Shown here piece by piece: positions 1-9,968 of a stretch of 64,000 bases of DNA. Source of the stretch: Streptomyces hygroscopicus. GTDB taxonomy: Bacteria > Actinomycetota > Actinomycetes > Streptomycetales > Streptomycetaceae. The position numbers were made by a program, and so were the translations under genes. Under the pieces are notes generated by a model. The model had not been told where the DNA came from. It searched no databases and was given only the letters and a program-made list of their open reading frames with translations. The stretch covers positions 8,370,001-8,434,000 of the forward strand of contig CP018627.1 of the NCBI GenBank assembly GCA_002021875.1. Direction: 5' to 3'. The stretch's first letter is position 1. The number at the start of each line of letters is the position of its first letter.

Positions 1-901
1 GCCCGGCGGCGGCGACGGTCACCGAGCGGGCGTACGGGCGCAGGCAGCGGAAGAGCACACCGCCGCGCACGGGGTGGGCGCCGAGCAGGTCGTGCGGTGC
101 GTGATGGGCCCCGGACAGCAGCCGCCGCCGCTCCTCGTCCCCGAGCGCGGGCGCGGGCCGCACACCGTGCTCGTCGTACGCCACGTCAGCCTGCCCACCG
201 CCCCCGGCCACGGGCCGCCCGGCGACGCGCGACGGCTCGGCCGCGCCGCCCGACTCCTCATGCCGCGCCTGGTCCGCACGCGGCGCGCGGGGCACGGGCG
301 GCGAGCTATACGACACTCGTCCCTCGCGGCCGGGGCGACCGCGGTCGGCGGGCGGGGCCTCCTGCCCCGGGCCGCCACTGCCGACGGGCGTCTCCGGCCG
401 CCTGGCCGGGTCCGCCGCTGTGGCGGCGTCGGGGGATTCCCGGCCGGGCGCGGGCTTGATGCCCGCCGACTCGGCGGACGTGGGGTCCTGGCGGGGGGAC
501 CGAGCCCGCCCCCGGGCGTCCTCGGGCTCCGGTCGCTGGTCCGGGCGCGGGTGCCCGTCTGCGGAAGCCGCTCCCCCCGGCCCGGCCGCCGCGGCGGCCT
601 CCCGCGCCCGGGCGGGGTCCGTCGCCGAAGCCGGGTCCGCCTCCAAGGCGGCCGTGGGCGGCGCCGGGCGGTCCGTGCCCTCGCCCGGCGGGGTGGCCTC
701 GGCCGACTCCAGCTCGTGGCGAGTCGGGGCCTCGGAGCCCGGGCGGGCGGCGCGGGGCTCGGGTCGCGGATGGACGCGGCCGGGGAGAAACGTCGAGGGG
801 ACTGCCGGGACCGCCGGACCGGTCGTGGCGCCGGTGGCGGCGGGTGGGTGGCCCGGCCCCTTGTCGGACGGGTGCTGGCCGGACGGCGGTCGTGCGGTCA
901 C
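1..901 (-). CDS. glgB: 1,4-alpha-glucan branching enzyme GlgB, N-terminal part (cut by window edge)
   Basis: The visible part is a 5' fragment reading leftward off the window. After about 245 residues of low-complexity Ala/Pro/Gly/Arg sequence comes a recognisable GlgB N-terminus, with the motif AHHAPHDLLGAHP near residue 265 followed by RCLRPYARSVTV. Family knowledge: GlgB (GH13_9) forms alpha-1,6 branches in glycogen and in the GlgE-made glucan. I chose GTG at 901 because GGGAGGACC sits about 8 bases upstream and the frame is open from there. It is the last gene of the glgE-treS-pep2-glgB order. The catalytic domain lies outside the window, so activity cannot be judged. The very long disordered extension is unusual and may be an overcalled start, but no better-supported start is visible closer to the domain. 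Confidence 0.85.
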   Translation of the reverse strand, partial: MTARPPSGQHPSDKGPGHPPAATGATTGPAVPAVPSTFLPGRVHPRPEPRAARPGSEAPTRHELESAEATPPGEGTDRPAPPTAALEADPASATDPARAREAAAAAGPGGAASADGHPRPDQRPEPEDARGRARSPRQDPTSAESAGIKPAPGRESPDAATAADPARRPETPVGSGGPGQEAPPADRGRPGREGRVSYSSPPVPRAPRADQARHEESGGAAEPSRVAGRPVAGGGGQADVAYDEHGVRPAPALGDEERRRLLSGAHHAPHDLLGAHPVRGGVLFRCLRPYARSVTVAAAG

Positions 902-1055
902 GGGGTGGTCCTCCCGGAGGTGTCGGGCGTCGGACGGGACGGTCGGAATCGGGAATCGGGGAACGGGGAGCGGGCGGGGCGGTGGGGCCGCTGTCCGGGG
1001 GAGCCGGGTCCCGGGGCCCGGGGAGCCTGGTCCGGGCTCGGCCCGGGCCCCCGGG

Positions 1056-2588
1056 TCAGGCGCGGGCGGTGGCGAGGCGGCGGATCGCGGTCATCGGGAC
1101 CGACAGCCAGTCGGGGCGGTGCCGCGCCTCGTAGAGCACCTCGTAGACGGCCTTGTCGGTCTCATGGGCGCGCAGCAGCTCCGGCTCGTCACGCGGATCG
1201 GTGCCGGATGCCTCCGCATAGCCCGCGCAGTACGCGGCGCGGGTGCGGCCCGCCCACTCCTGCGGGCGCTCATGGCGTCCCACGGCCGCCGCGTAGTCGA
1301 AGGACCGCAGCATGCCCGCGATATCGCGCACCGGCGGCTGCGGGCGGCGGCGCTCGGCCAGCGGACGGGACGGCTCGCCCTCGAAGTCGATCAGCGACCA
1401 CCGCCCGCTTCCTCCGCCGCCGTCCTCGGTCAGCAGCGCCTGCCCCAGATGGAGATCGCCGTGGATGCGCTGGGCCGCCCAGGTGCGGCCCGCGCGCCCC
1501 AGCACGGCCAGGTCCTCGTACGCGCCGTGCAGCTCCGCGCGGTACGGCTGGAGGGCGGGCACCGCGGCGGCGGCCGAGTCGAGGCGCTCGCTCATGGCGG
1601 CGGCGAGATGCTCGATCTGCGGGCGGCGCAGCACGGAGGTGGGCAGGGCGCGGGCCATCGCCAGATGGACCTCGGCGGTCGCATGGCCCAGCGCGCGGGC
1701 GGCGCCGGTGAAGTCGCGCCCGGCGGCCAGGGCGTCGAGCGCGAGCTGCCAGCCGTCCCGGGAACCGGTCAGGAAGGGCTGCAGCACCCCCAGGGTGAAG
1801 GGCTCCGCCGGTGGCCCGGCGCCCTCGGCCGGCGGCTCGGCCTCGAACCAGGCGGCGGGCGCGGGCACCCGGGTGCAGCCGGTGTGGGCGAGCGCGAGGG
1901 GGAGTTCGAGGTCGGGGTTGGTGCCGGGGCTGACCCGGCGGAAAAGTTTGAGAATAAACGTATCGCCATAGATCACCGAGGAGTTGGACTGCTCGGCGGT
2001 CATCACCCGGGGCGGCAGCGCGGAGGGGATCGCGCTGGACGGCTCCCGTACGAAGCGCAGCGGGCCGAGCCGCCCGGGCATCCGCAGCCGCTCCAGCAGC
2101 AGGGTGGTGAGCCGGGGGTCGAACAGCGCCTCGTACACCGTCTGCCCGTCCAGCGGTCCGCCGCTGGGCCGGCCGATGAGCGCGGAGGCGAGCGGCGGCG
2201 GAAGGGTGGGGCGCGCCCCGAGCAGGAGCTGGTAGCAGTCGCTGGCCGCCGCCCCGCGCCGGTGGCCGCAGCCGAAGCCGTGCCGGTGGCCGGGCGGCTC
2301 CGGCTGCTGGGCGCGGATCAGCAGATGGAGCAGCCCGGGCATGCCGCCGCCCGCCCGCCACGGCAGCAGCTCGGTCGCGGAGACCAGCGCGAAGCCGGTG
2401 ACGGGACGGCCCTTGCCCGCGAACCAGCGCTGGCGGGGCAGCCACTCGGCGAGCAGCGGCGCGAGCGAGGCGAGCAGCCCGGACGGGCCCGCGGCCGTGG
2501 TGGCGCGGGTGGCGGACGTCGGGGGCTGGTCCCGCGGTACGGCGGTCGGCGGGTGTTGTGCCCCCCGGGAGAGCGGAGCTTCCGGCAT
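1056..2588 (-). CDS. pep2: Maltokinase (Pep2/Mak)
   Basis: Phosphorylates maltose with ATP to maltose-1-phosphate, the substrate of GlgE. The protein has 510 residues, normal for actinobacterial maltokinase. The eukaryotic-type kinase fold is seen from SNSSVIYGDTFILKLFRR (about residues 201-219, nucleotide site), the catalytic loop IHGDLHLGQ (375-383) and the metal-binding LIDFEGEP (399-406). The N-terminal cap domain contains WLPRQRWFAGKGR (about 49-61), typical of the family. The ATG at 2588 has GGGGAAAGGAC just upstream and is preferred to an upstream in-frame ATG. It lies between treS and glgB in the same orientation. In mycobacteria, TreS and Pep2 form a complex, so a physical partnership with the TreS here is likely. 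Confidence 0.95.
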   Translation of the reverse strand: MPEAPLSRGAQHPPTAVPRDQPPTSATRATTAAGPSGLLASLAPLLAEWLPRQRWFAGKGRPVTGFALVSATELLPWRAGGGMPGLLHLLIRAQQPEPPGHRHGFGCGHRRGAAASDCYQLLLGARPTLPPPLASALIGRPSGGPLDGQTVYEALFDPRLTTLLLERLRMPGRLGPLRFVREPSSAIPSALPPRVMTAEQSNSSVIYGDTFILKLFRRVSPGTNPDLELPLALAHTGCTRVPAPAAWFEAEPPAEGAGPPAEPFTLGVLQPFLTGSRDGWQLALDALAAGRDFTGAARALGHATAEVHLAMARALPTSVLRRPQIEHLAAAMSERLDSAAAAVPALQPYRAELHGAYEDLAVLGRAGRTWAAQRIHGDLHLGQALLTEDGGGGSGRWSLIDFEGEPSRPLAERRRPQPPVRDIAGMLRSFDYAAAVGRHERPQEWAGRTRAAYCAGYAEASGTDPRDEPELLRAHETDKAVYEVLYEARHRPDWLSVPMTAIRRLATARA

Positions 2589-2883
2589 GGCGTCGCGTCC
2601 TTTCCCCGGGCACACGACAGATCAGGGCAAAGTGTCCCGGATTGCGGCATTGACTGTGCGACGGTGCGGGACGTGTCGGGCGAGGATCGTCCGTACGGCG
2701 AGCTCGGTGTACGCGATCGGGTCCGCCGGTGGCGCATGTGAGTACAGAGTGCCCATGACGGGGGGTCGAAAACGCCCGTACGCGCCCGAGATGGACGCGT
2801 ACGGACGAGCGAGAGCCGGAGCGAGGGCCGCGCCCTGGCCGAAACCGGGTGGCCCGGCATCGGACATCCGGCCCGGCGTCGGC

Positions 2884-4616
<1,733 letters not shown>

Positions 4617-4620
<4 letters not shown>

Positions 4621-6611
4621 GTTGTGGGTGACCCTCCGATCGGTGAGGACGGTCGCAGGGACAGCACATGGGCCGGAGCCACCTCACGCCCCGGCTCCAG
4701 GCGCACGTAGTTGTCCCTGCCCCAGTGATAGGTCTCGCCGGTGAGCTCGTCGCGCACCGGGACGGACTCATGCCACTCGAGGCCGAGTTCCGGCATGTTC
4801 AACGAGACCGTCGCCTCCTGGGTGTGGTGAGGGTCCAGGTTGACGACCGTGATCACACACGAGTCGCCCGCGCGCTTGGAGTAGACGATGACGGAATCGT
4901 TGTCGGCGTGGTGGAATCTGAGGTTGCGCAGCCGCCGCAGGGCGGGATGGCGGCGGCGCAGCCGGTTCAGCCGGGCGAGCAGCGGGGTGATCGTTCTGCC
5001 CTCGCGCTCGGCCGCCGCCCAGTCGCGCGGCCGTAGCTGGTACTTCTCCGAGTCCAGGTACTCCTCGCTCCCCGCGCGCACCGGGGTGTTCTCGCACAGT
5101 TCGTAGCCCGCGTAGACGCCCCAGGTGGGGGAGAGGGTGGCGGCGAGCACGGCCCGCGCCTCGAAGGCGGGACGGCCGCCCTCCTGGAGGTGGGCGTGGA
5201 GGATGTCGGGGGTGTTGACGAAGAAGTTGGGCCGCATCCAGGCGGCCGCGTCCCCGGCCAGCTCGGTGAGGTAGTCGGTGAGCTCCTGTTTGGTGTTCCG
5301 CCAGGTGAAGTAGGTGTACGACTGGTGGAAGCCGACCGCGCCGAGGGTGTTCATCATCGCCGGGCGGGTGAACGCCTCGGCGAGGAAGAGGACATCGGGG
5401 TGGGTGCGGTGGATGTCGCCGAGCACCTTCTCCCAGAAGACCACCGGTTTGGTGTGCGGATTGTCCACGCGGAAGATCCGCACCCCGTGCTCCATCCAGA
5501 AGCGCAGCACCCGCTCGGTCTCCCGGACCAGGCCGTGGAAGTCCCGGTCGAAGGCGATGGGATAGATGTCCTGGTACTTCTTGGGCGGGTTCTCGGCGTA
5601 CGCGACGGTGCCGTCGGCGCGCCGGTGGAACCACTCGGGGTGCTCGGTGACCCAGGGGTGGTCCGGGGAGCACTGGAGCGCGAAGTCCAGCGCGACCTCC
5701 ATCCGCAGCTCACGGGCGCGCGCCACGAAGTGGTCGAAGTCCTCCAGGGTGCCCAGGTCCGGGTGGATCGCGTCATGGCCGCCGTCGGCCGAGCCGATGG
5801 CCCAGGGGGAGCCCACGTCGAAGGGGCCGGCGGAGAGCGTGTTGTTGGGGCCCTTGCGGTAGGCGGTGCCGATGGGGTGGATCGGCGGCAGATAGACGAC
5901 GTCGAAGCCCGCGGCGGCGAGGGCGGGCAGCCGCTCGGCGGCGGTGCGCAGGGTGCCGCTGACCGGCCGCCGCCCCTCGGTCACCCTGGCCCCCTCCGAG
6001 CGCGGGAAGAGCTCGTACCAGGAGCCGAACAGCGCACGCTCCCGGTCCACCTGGAGCGGCATGGGGCGCGAGGAGGTGACCAACTCCCGCAGCGGGTGGC
6101 GGTCGAGGGCCTCGGTCACATCGGGCGCGAGCGCGGCGGCGAGCCGGTCGGCCACCGGGCGGCGCTCGTCGCGCAGCCCGTCGACGGCCGTCAGGACCGC
6201 CTCCCGGCCGTCGTTCTTGGGCACTCCGGTGGCGGCCCGCTCATGCAGCCGGGCCCCCTCCTCCAGGACCAGATCGGTGTCGATCCCGGCCGGGATCTTG
6301 ATCCGGGCGTGGTGGCGCCAGGTGGCGATCGGATCGCTCCATGCCTCGACCGTGTACGTCCAGCGGCCGGGCGCGCCGGGGGTGACCTCGGCGCCCCAGC
6401 GGTCGGTGCCGGGGGCGAGTTCGCGCATCGGGGTCCAGGGGCCCGAGCGCCCGGATGGATCGCGGAGGACCACATTGGCGTTGACCGCGTCATGGCCCTC
6501 CCGGAAAACGGTGGCGCTGACCTCGAAGGTCTCGTCCACCACCGCCTTGGCGGGGCGGCGGCCGCAGTCGATCAGCGGGCGGATATCCAGAATGGGAATG
6601 CGACCGATCAT
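4617..6611 (-). CDS. glgE: Maltosyltransferase GlgE (alpha-1,4-glucan:maltose-1-phosphate maltosyltransferase)
   Basis: Extends alpha-1,4-glucan using maltose-1-phosphate. It is a 664-residue GH13_3 enzyme. Nucleophile D383 in [11 protein letters not shown], acid E412 in [10 protein letters not shown] and D469 in [10 protein letters not shown] each fall 11 residues before the published S. coelicolor GlgE residues (394, 423, 480), which supports both the identity and the start. The substrate-site residues YRKGPNNT and [10 protein letters not shown] are also present. The ATG at 6611 follows AGGTGATCCT, a good ribosome-binding site. It is the first gene of the operon, with treS overlapping by 4 bases. 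The upstream 230 bases are comparatively AT-rich around 6630-6680 and probably hold the promoter. Confidence 0.98.
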
Positions 6612-6843
6612 AGGATCACCTGACGGCGTTGCGGATGGAGACGCTAGGGCGGCTTTTGTCCTTTGTATCGGTTTTGCCGCCGGGCGATGGGTTGCGGGCA
6701 TGACAGCTCCTGTCCGCGTTCACTCTGGTGGGCGGATGAGGTCGGCCATGGGGGGAGCGCGTGGAAAGCCTTCCCCTGTGGAACGGGGAGGCAATCCGGG
6801 TTCCCGTGAACTTCCGGTCCGTAACGCCGGGTGCGTGAATCGA

Positions 6844-6861
6844 CCCCGCCCGTAGGCGGGG
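6844..6861 (-). terminator. GC hairpin downstream of the subtilase gene
   Basis: CCCCGCC, loop CGTA, then GGCGGGG form a perfect 7-bp stem 30 bases after the subtilase stop at 6891. There is no clear U-run, so it is either a weak intrinsic terminator or an RNA-stabilising 3' hairpin. It separates the protease transcript from the glgE promoter region. Confidence 0.55.
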
Positions 6862-6890
6862 CCGTCCACGCGATGCGTTCTGCCGCTACG

Positions 6891-8120
6891 TCAGTTGGCC
6901 ACCCGCAGCAGACGGTTCGGTGAGCCCGCACCCGCGCCGCGCACCCGGCCCCTGCTCGCCCCGGCTATCAGCGCCGCCCCGACCTGGGCCGGAGTGGCGA
7001 AGGGGTGGTCGGCCAGGTACAGCGCGGCGGCGCCCGCGACATGCGGGGCCGCCATCGAGGTGCCCGACAGCGTCCTGGTCGCCGTATCGCTCGCGTTCGA
7101 GGCCGAGACGATCCGGTCGCCGGGCGCGAACAGGTCAATTCCGGGGCCCCAGTTGGAGAAGCCCGAGCGCCGGTCGGCGCGGTCGGTCGAGCCGACCGTG
7201 AGCGCCCGCGCCACCCGGCCCGGTGAGAAGGAGGCGGCGGGCCGGTCCTGATTGCCCGCCGCCACGGTGAAGACCAGACCGGCGGCGATCCCCGTCCGCA
7301 CCGCCGCGTCCCATTCGGGCAGCGGGGTGGCCGCCGCCGAGCCCAGGCTCAGATTGACCACCGCGGGCCGCCTGGCGTGTCGCAGCACCCAGTCCATTCC
7401 GGCCAGCACCTGGGCGATGGTGCCCTCACCCCGGTCGTCCAGCACCCGGACCGCCACGATCGCGGCCTTCTTCGCCACGCCATAGCGGGTGCCCGCCGCC
7501 GTGGCGGCCACATGGGTGCCATGGCCGTTGCCGTCCTCGGCCACCGGATCGTCGTCCACGAAGTCCCAGCCGGAACGGGCCCGGCCGCCGAAGTCCTTAT
7601 GGGAGGCGCGGACCCCGGAGTCGATGACATAGATCGTGGTCCCGCGCCCGCCGCCGGGCGCGGTGTACGCCCCGTCCAGCGGCCGGTCCGGCTGGTCGAT
7701 CCGGTCCAGGCCCCACGGCGGCCGCGCGTGGGCGCGGGGCGGGGCCATCCGCCGCACCCGGGTCCACCGCAGGGACACCCGCTCGTCCCGGGTCACCGAG
7801 GCGATGCGCCGATCGGCCGCCAGCCGCCCGGCCTGCGCCGCGCTCGCCCGTACCGCATAGCCGTTGAGCGCGGAGCCGTAGACCCGGCGCACCCGCGCCC
7901 CGTACCGCTCGACCAGCGCCCGGCCCGCCCCGGACGCCGCCGCGGGCGCTCCCGCGCCCCGCTTCAGGGCGACGATATAGCCTTGAGCCCCCGCCCCGCC
8001 CGCGGCCTGGACCCCCTGCGCGGGAACGTTCTGGGTGGGTGACAGAGCCACCAGGACCACCGCGACGACGGCGGCCGGCGCCCCCACCCTGCGCCGGCGG
8101 CCCGCAGATGCGCATGCCAT
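6891..8120 (-). CDS. Secreted subtilisin-like serine protease (peptidase S8, proteinase-K-like)
   Basis: Extracellular endopeptidase of 409 residues. Order: an N-terminal signal with RRRR then a hydrophobic stretch (about 8-28), an inhibitor I9 propeptide (GYIVALKRG to SVTRDERV, about 47-115), then the S8 domain. The catalytic triad is D167 in YVIDSGV, H200 in GNGHGTHVA and S355 in LSGTSMAAPH. The oxyanion Asn lies in VAAGNQD. The ATG at 8120 has GGGAGGGGAT upstream. It ends with the catalytic domain and carries no extra C-terminal module. It sits between glgE and two pectin lyase genes, suggesting an exoenzyme cluster inserted into the glg region. Confidence 0.95.
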   Translation of the reverse strand: MACASAGRRRRVGAPAAVVAVVLVALSPTQNVPAQGVQAAGGAGAQGYIVALKRGAGAPAAASGAGRALVERYGARVRRVYGSALNGYAVRASAAQAGRLAADRRIASVTRDERVSLRWTRVRRMAPPRAHARPPWGLDRIDQPDRPLDGAYTAPGGGRGTTIYVIDSGVRASHKDFGGRARSGWDFVDDDPVAEDGNGHGTHVAATAAGTRYGVAKKAAIVAVRVLDDRGEGTIAQVLAGMDWVLRHARRPAVVNLSLGSAAATPLPEWDAAVRTGIAAGLVFTVAAGNQDRPAASFSPGRVARALTVGSTDRADRRSGFSNWGPGIDLFAPGDRIVSASNASDTATRTLSGTSMAAPHVAGAAALYLADHPFATPAQVGAALIAGASRGRVRGAGAGSPNRLLRVAN

Positions 8121-8188
8121 GGAGCGATCCCCTCCCCAACTCGACGGCGCAAGCCTCGCGTGAGAGGAAAGATCCCGACAAGGGCGCA

Positions 8189-9052
8189 TCAGGGGGCGTA
8201 AAACGTGACGGCCTCCCGAGCCAGCAGCCGCAGTGCCGCCTCCGACGGCGAACCCGGCTCCGCCCCGTACATCAGCAGGCCCTGGCCCCCCGAGTCCGGC
8301 AGCCGGGTCATCTCGAAGTCCAGCTCCAGCGGCCCCACCAGGGGGTGGTGGAAGGACTTGGTGCCGAACGCGCACCGGCGCACCGGATGGCGCGACCACA
8401 GCGCCGCGAACTCCGTGCTCCTCATGGACAGTTCGCCGATCAGCTCGGCGAGCCGCCGGTCGTCGGGGTGCGCGCCCGCCGCCACCCGCAGCGAGGAGAC
8501 CGCCCGCCGCGCCTCGCCCCGCCAGTCCGGATACAGCTCACGGGTGTGCGGATCGAGGAACAGCATCCGCTGGGTGTTGGGCCGGGCGCCGGGGTGCTCG
8601 GGCGCGTCGGCGGGCAGATGCCCGGCGATCAGGGCGTGCCCCAGCGGATTCCACGCCAGGACGTCGAAGCGCGGGTCGAGGACCACGGCCGGTACGCCGT
8701 CCATCGCGGCGATCAGCCGCCGGGTCGCCGGGCGCGCGGAGCCGGCGCGTGGCGCGGGACGGCGCCCGGTGCGCGGCGGACGGGCCAGATTGCTCAAGTG
8801 CGCCCGCTCGTCCTGGCTCAGCCGCAGCGCGCGGGCGATGGCGTCCAGCACTCCGTCCGAGGCGCCGGTGGACTGGCCCTGTTCCAGCCGGGTGTAGTAC
8901 GCCACGCTCACCCCGGCAAGCTGCGCCAGCTCCTCGCGGCGCAGCCCCGGGACGCGGCGCCGGGTCCCGTACGCGACCAGGCCGACGTCCTCGGGGCGCA
9001 GCCCGGCGCGGCGGGTGCGCAGAAAACTTCCCAGCTCGGCAGGTGCGTCCAT
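8189..9052 (-). CDS. HTH transcriptional regulator with MmyB-like ligand-binding domain
   Basis: DNA-binding regulator of 287 residues. The N-terminal XRE helix-turn-helix reads GLRREELAQLAGVSVAYYTR followed by LEQGQ (about 35-60). The rest matches the MmyB-like domain: VLDPRFDVLAWNPLGHAL, PEWRGEARRAV-like PDWRGEARRAV and a C-terminal TKSFHHPLVGPLELDFEM. Family members often control neighbouring dehydrogenases and bind small ligands; the ligand is unknown here. I start at ATG 9052, the first Met before the typical ELGSFLRTRR opening. An upstream in-frame ATG at 9109 is possible. It lies in tandem with secreted hydrolase genes, so it may regulate them, but no operator was identified. Confidence 0.88.
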   Translation of the reverse strand: MDAPAELGSFLRTRRAGLRPEDVGLVAYGTRRRVPGLRREELAQLAGVSVAYYTRLEQGQSTGASDGVLDAIARALRLSQDERAHLSNLARPPRTGRRPAPRAGSARPATRRLIAAMDGVPAVVLDPRFDVLAWNPLGHALIAGHLPADAPEHPGARPNTQRMLFLDPHTRELYPDWRGEARRAVSSLRVAAGAHPDDRRLAELIGELSMRSTEFAALWSRHPVRRCAFGTKSFHHPLVGPLELDFEMTRLPDSGGQGLLMYGAEPGSPSEAALRLLAREAVTFYAP

Positions 9053-9135
9053 ACCCACCAGTGTCCGGCACGGGCACGCGCCGTGCCTGTCCCTGTGAGG
9101 GTCAGGCACGGCGCGCGGCCCGCGCTAGGCGGAGG

Positions 9136-9930
9136 TCACCTGTAGGTGATGTCGGAGGTGCTGTACTTGCAGTAGGTGCCGTCGGGGCCGCTGCCGTTCT
9201 TGCTCGGCTCGGCGCCGGTGTTGTTCCCGATGTACTTCTGGCACGGGACGATCTTCTTGCTGCTGTCCCCGACGATGGTGATGCCGCGCAGGGTCAGCGA
9301 GTCGCCGTAGTTGGTGTTGATCCCGCCGATGACCTTGCCCGGGGCGGTGATCTCGGAGTTGCTCACATTGATGGTGCGCTTGTACTGCGAGGAGCAGTTG
9401 CCACAGGACCGGACGAAGGTGGAGAAGTCCTGGCCGGCGAAGTTCGAGATGTTGAGCGTGCCCCCGCCGTTGAACTGGAAGATCTTGTCCGCGGCCTTGC
9501 GGGCGCCGCCACCGATCACGTTGAACGTCTTGCCGGTGCCGCGGAAGGTGGCGGCGTCCTCGCCGACGTCCTCCCACCAGACGTTCTGCAGGGTGCAGCT
9601 GCCCTCGCAGTGGACGCCGTCGGCGGCCGGGGCGCCGAGGATGACGTTCTTCAGGGTGGCGCCGTCCTTCAGCTCGAACAGCGGGCCCTGGTCCTCCTCC
9701 TGGCCGTCGCCGCCGAGGTCGCCGGAGCCGTAGTAGCGCTTCATGCCGCCGTCGGTGGTCCCGCTGACGCTGATGGTCTTGGAGACCGCCTGCGGGGTGC
9801 CGCTGGGGGTGGGCCAGGTGGCGGCGGAGGCCGCGGGCAGGGTCAGACCGGTGGTGATCGCGCCCGCGGTGAGGGCGACGGCGCCGAGGACGCCGGCTAT
9901 CGCGCGGTGCCTGGTGCGTTGTTCAGCCAT
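9136..9930 (-). CDS. Secreted pectate lyase, family PL3
   Basis: Cleaves polygalacturonate by beta-elimination outside the cell. The 264-residue protein has a signal peptide (about 1-36, ending PAASA-A). The mature domain has the PL3 hallmarks DGVHCEG, TLQNVWWEDVGEDAATF and FQFNGGGTLNISNF, with cysteine pairs CEGSC and CGNC. The ATG at 9930 follows AAGGAG. No carbohydrate-binding module is attached. It is followed on the same strand after 38 bases by the rhamnogalacturonan lyase gene upstream at 9969-11891, so the two lyases are probably co-transcribed for attack on smooth and hairy pectin regions. Confidence 0.95.
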   Translation of the reverse strand: MAEQRTRHRAIAGVLGAVALTAGAITTGLTLPAASAATWPTPSGTPQAVSKTISVSGTTDGGMKRYYGSGDLGGDGQEEDQGPLFELKDGATLKNVILGAPAADGVHCEGSCTLQNVWWEDVGEDAATFRGTGKTFNVIGGGARKAADKIFQFNGGGTLNISNFAGQDFSTFVRSCGNCSSQYKRTINVSNSEITAPGKVIGGINTNYGDSLTLRGITIVGDSSKKIVPCQKYIGNNTGAEPSKNGSGPDGTYCKYSTSDITYR

Positions 9931-9968
9931 GTCGGATCTCCTTGTGCGAGGGGGTGATCGGAGGTGTT

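Noticed and set aside
74..2741. Long plus-strand open frames opposite glgB and pep2
   Set aside because: Arg/Pro/Gly-rich nonsense typical of antisense frames in GC-rich DNA; the minus-strand frames carry clear family motifs.
2622..2867. 81-codon frame between treS and pep2
   Set aside because: No ribosome-binding site, no recognisable domain, and low-complexity start; not enough support for a gene.
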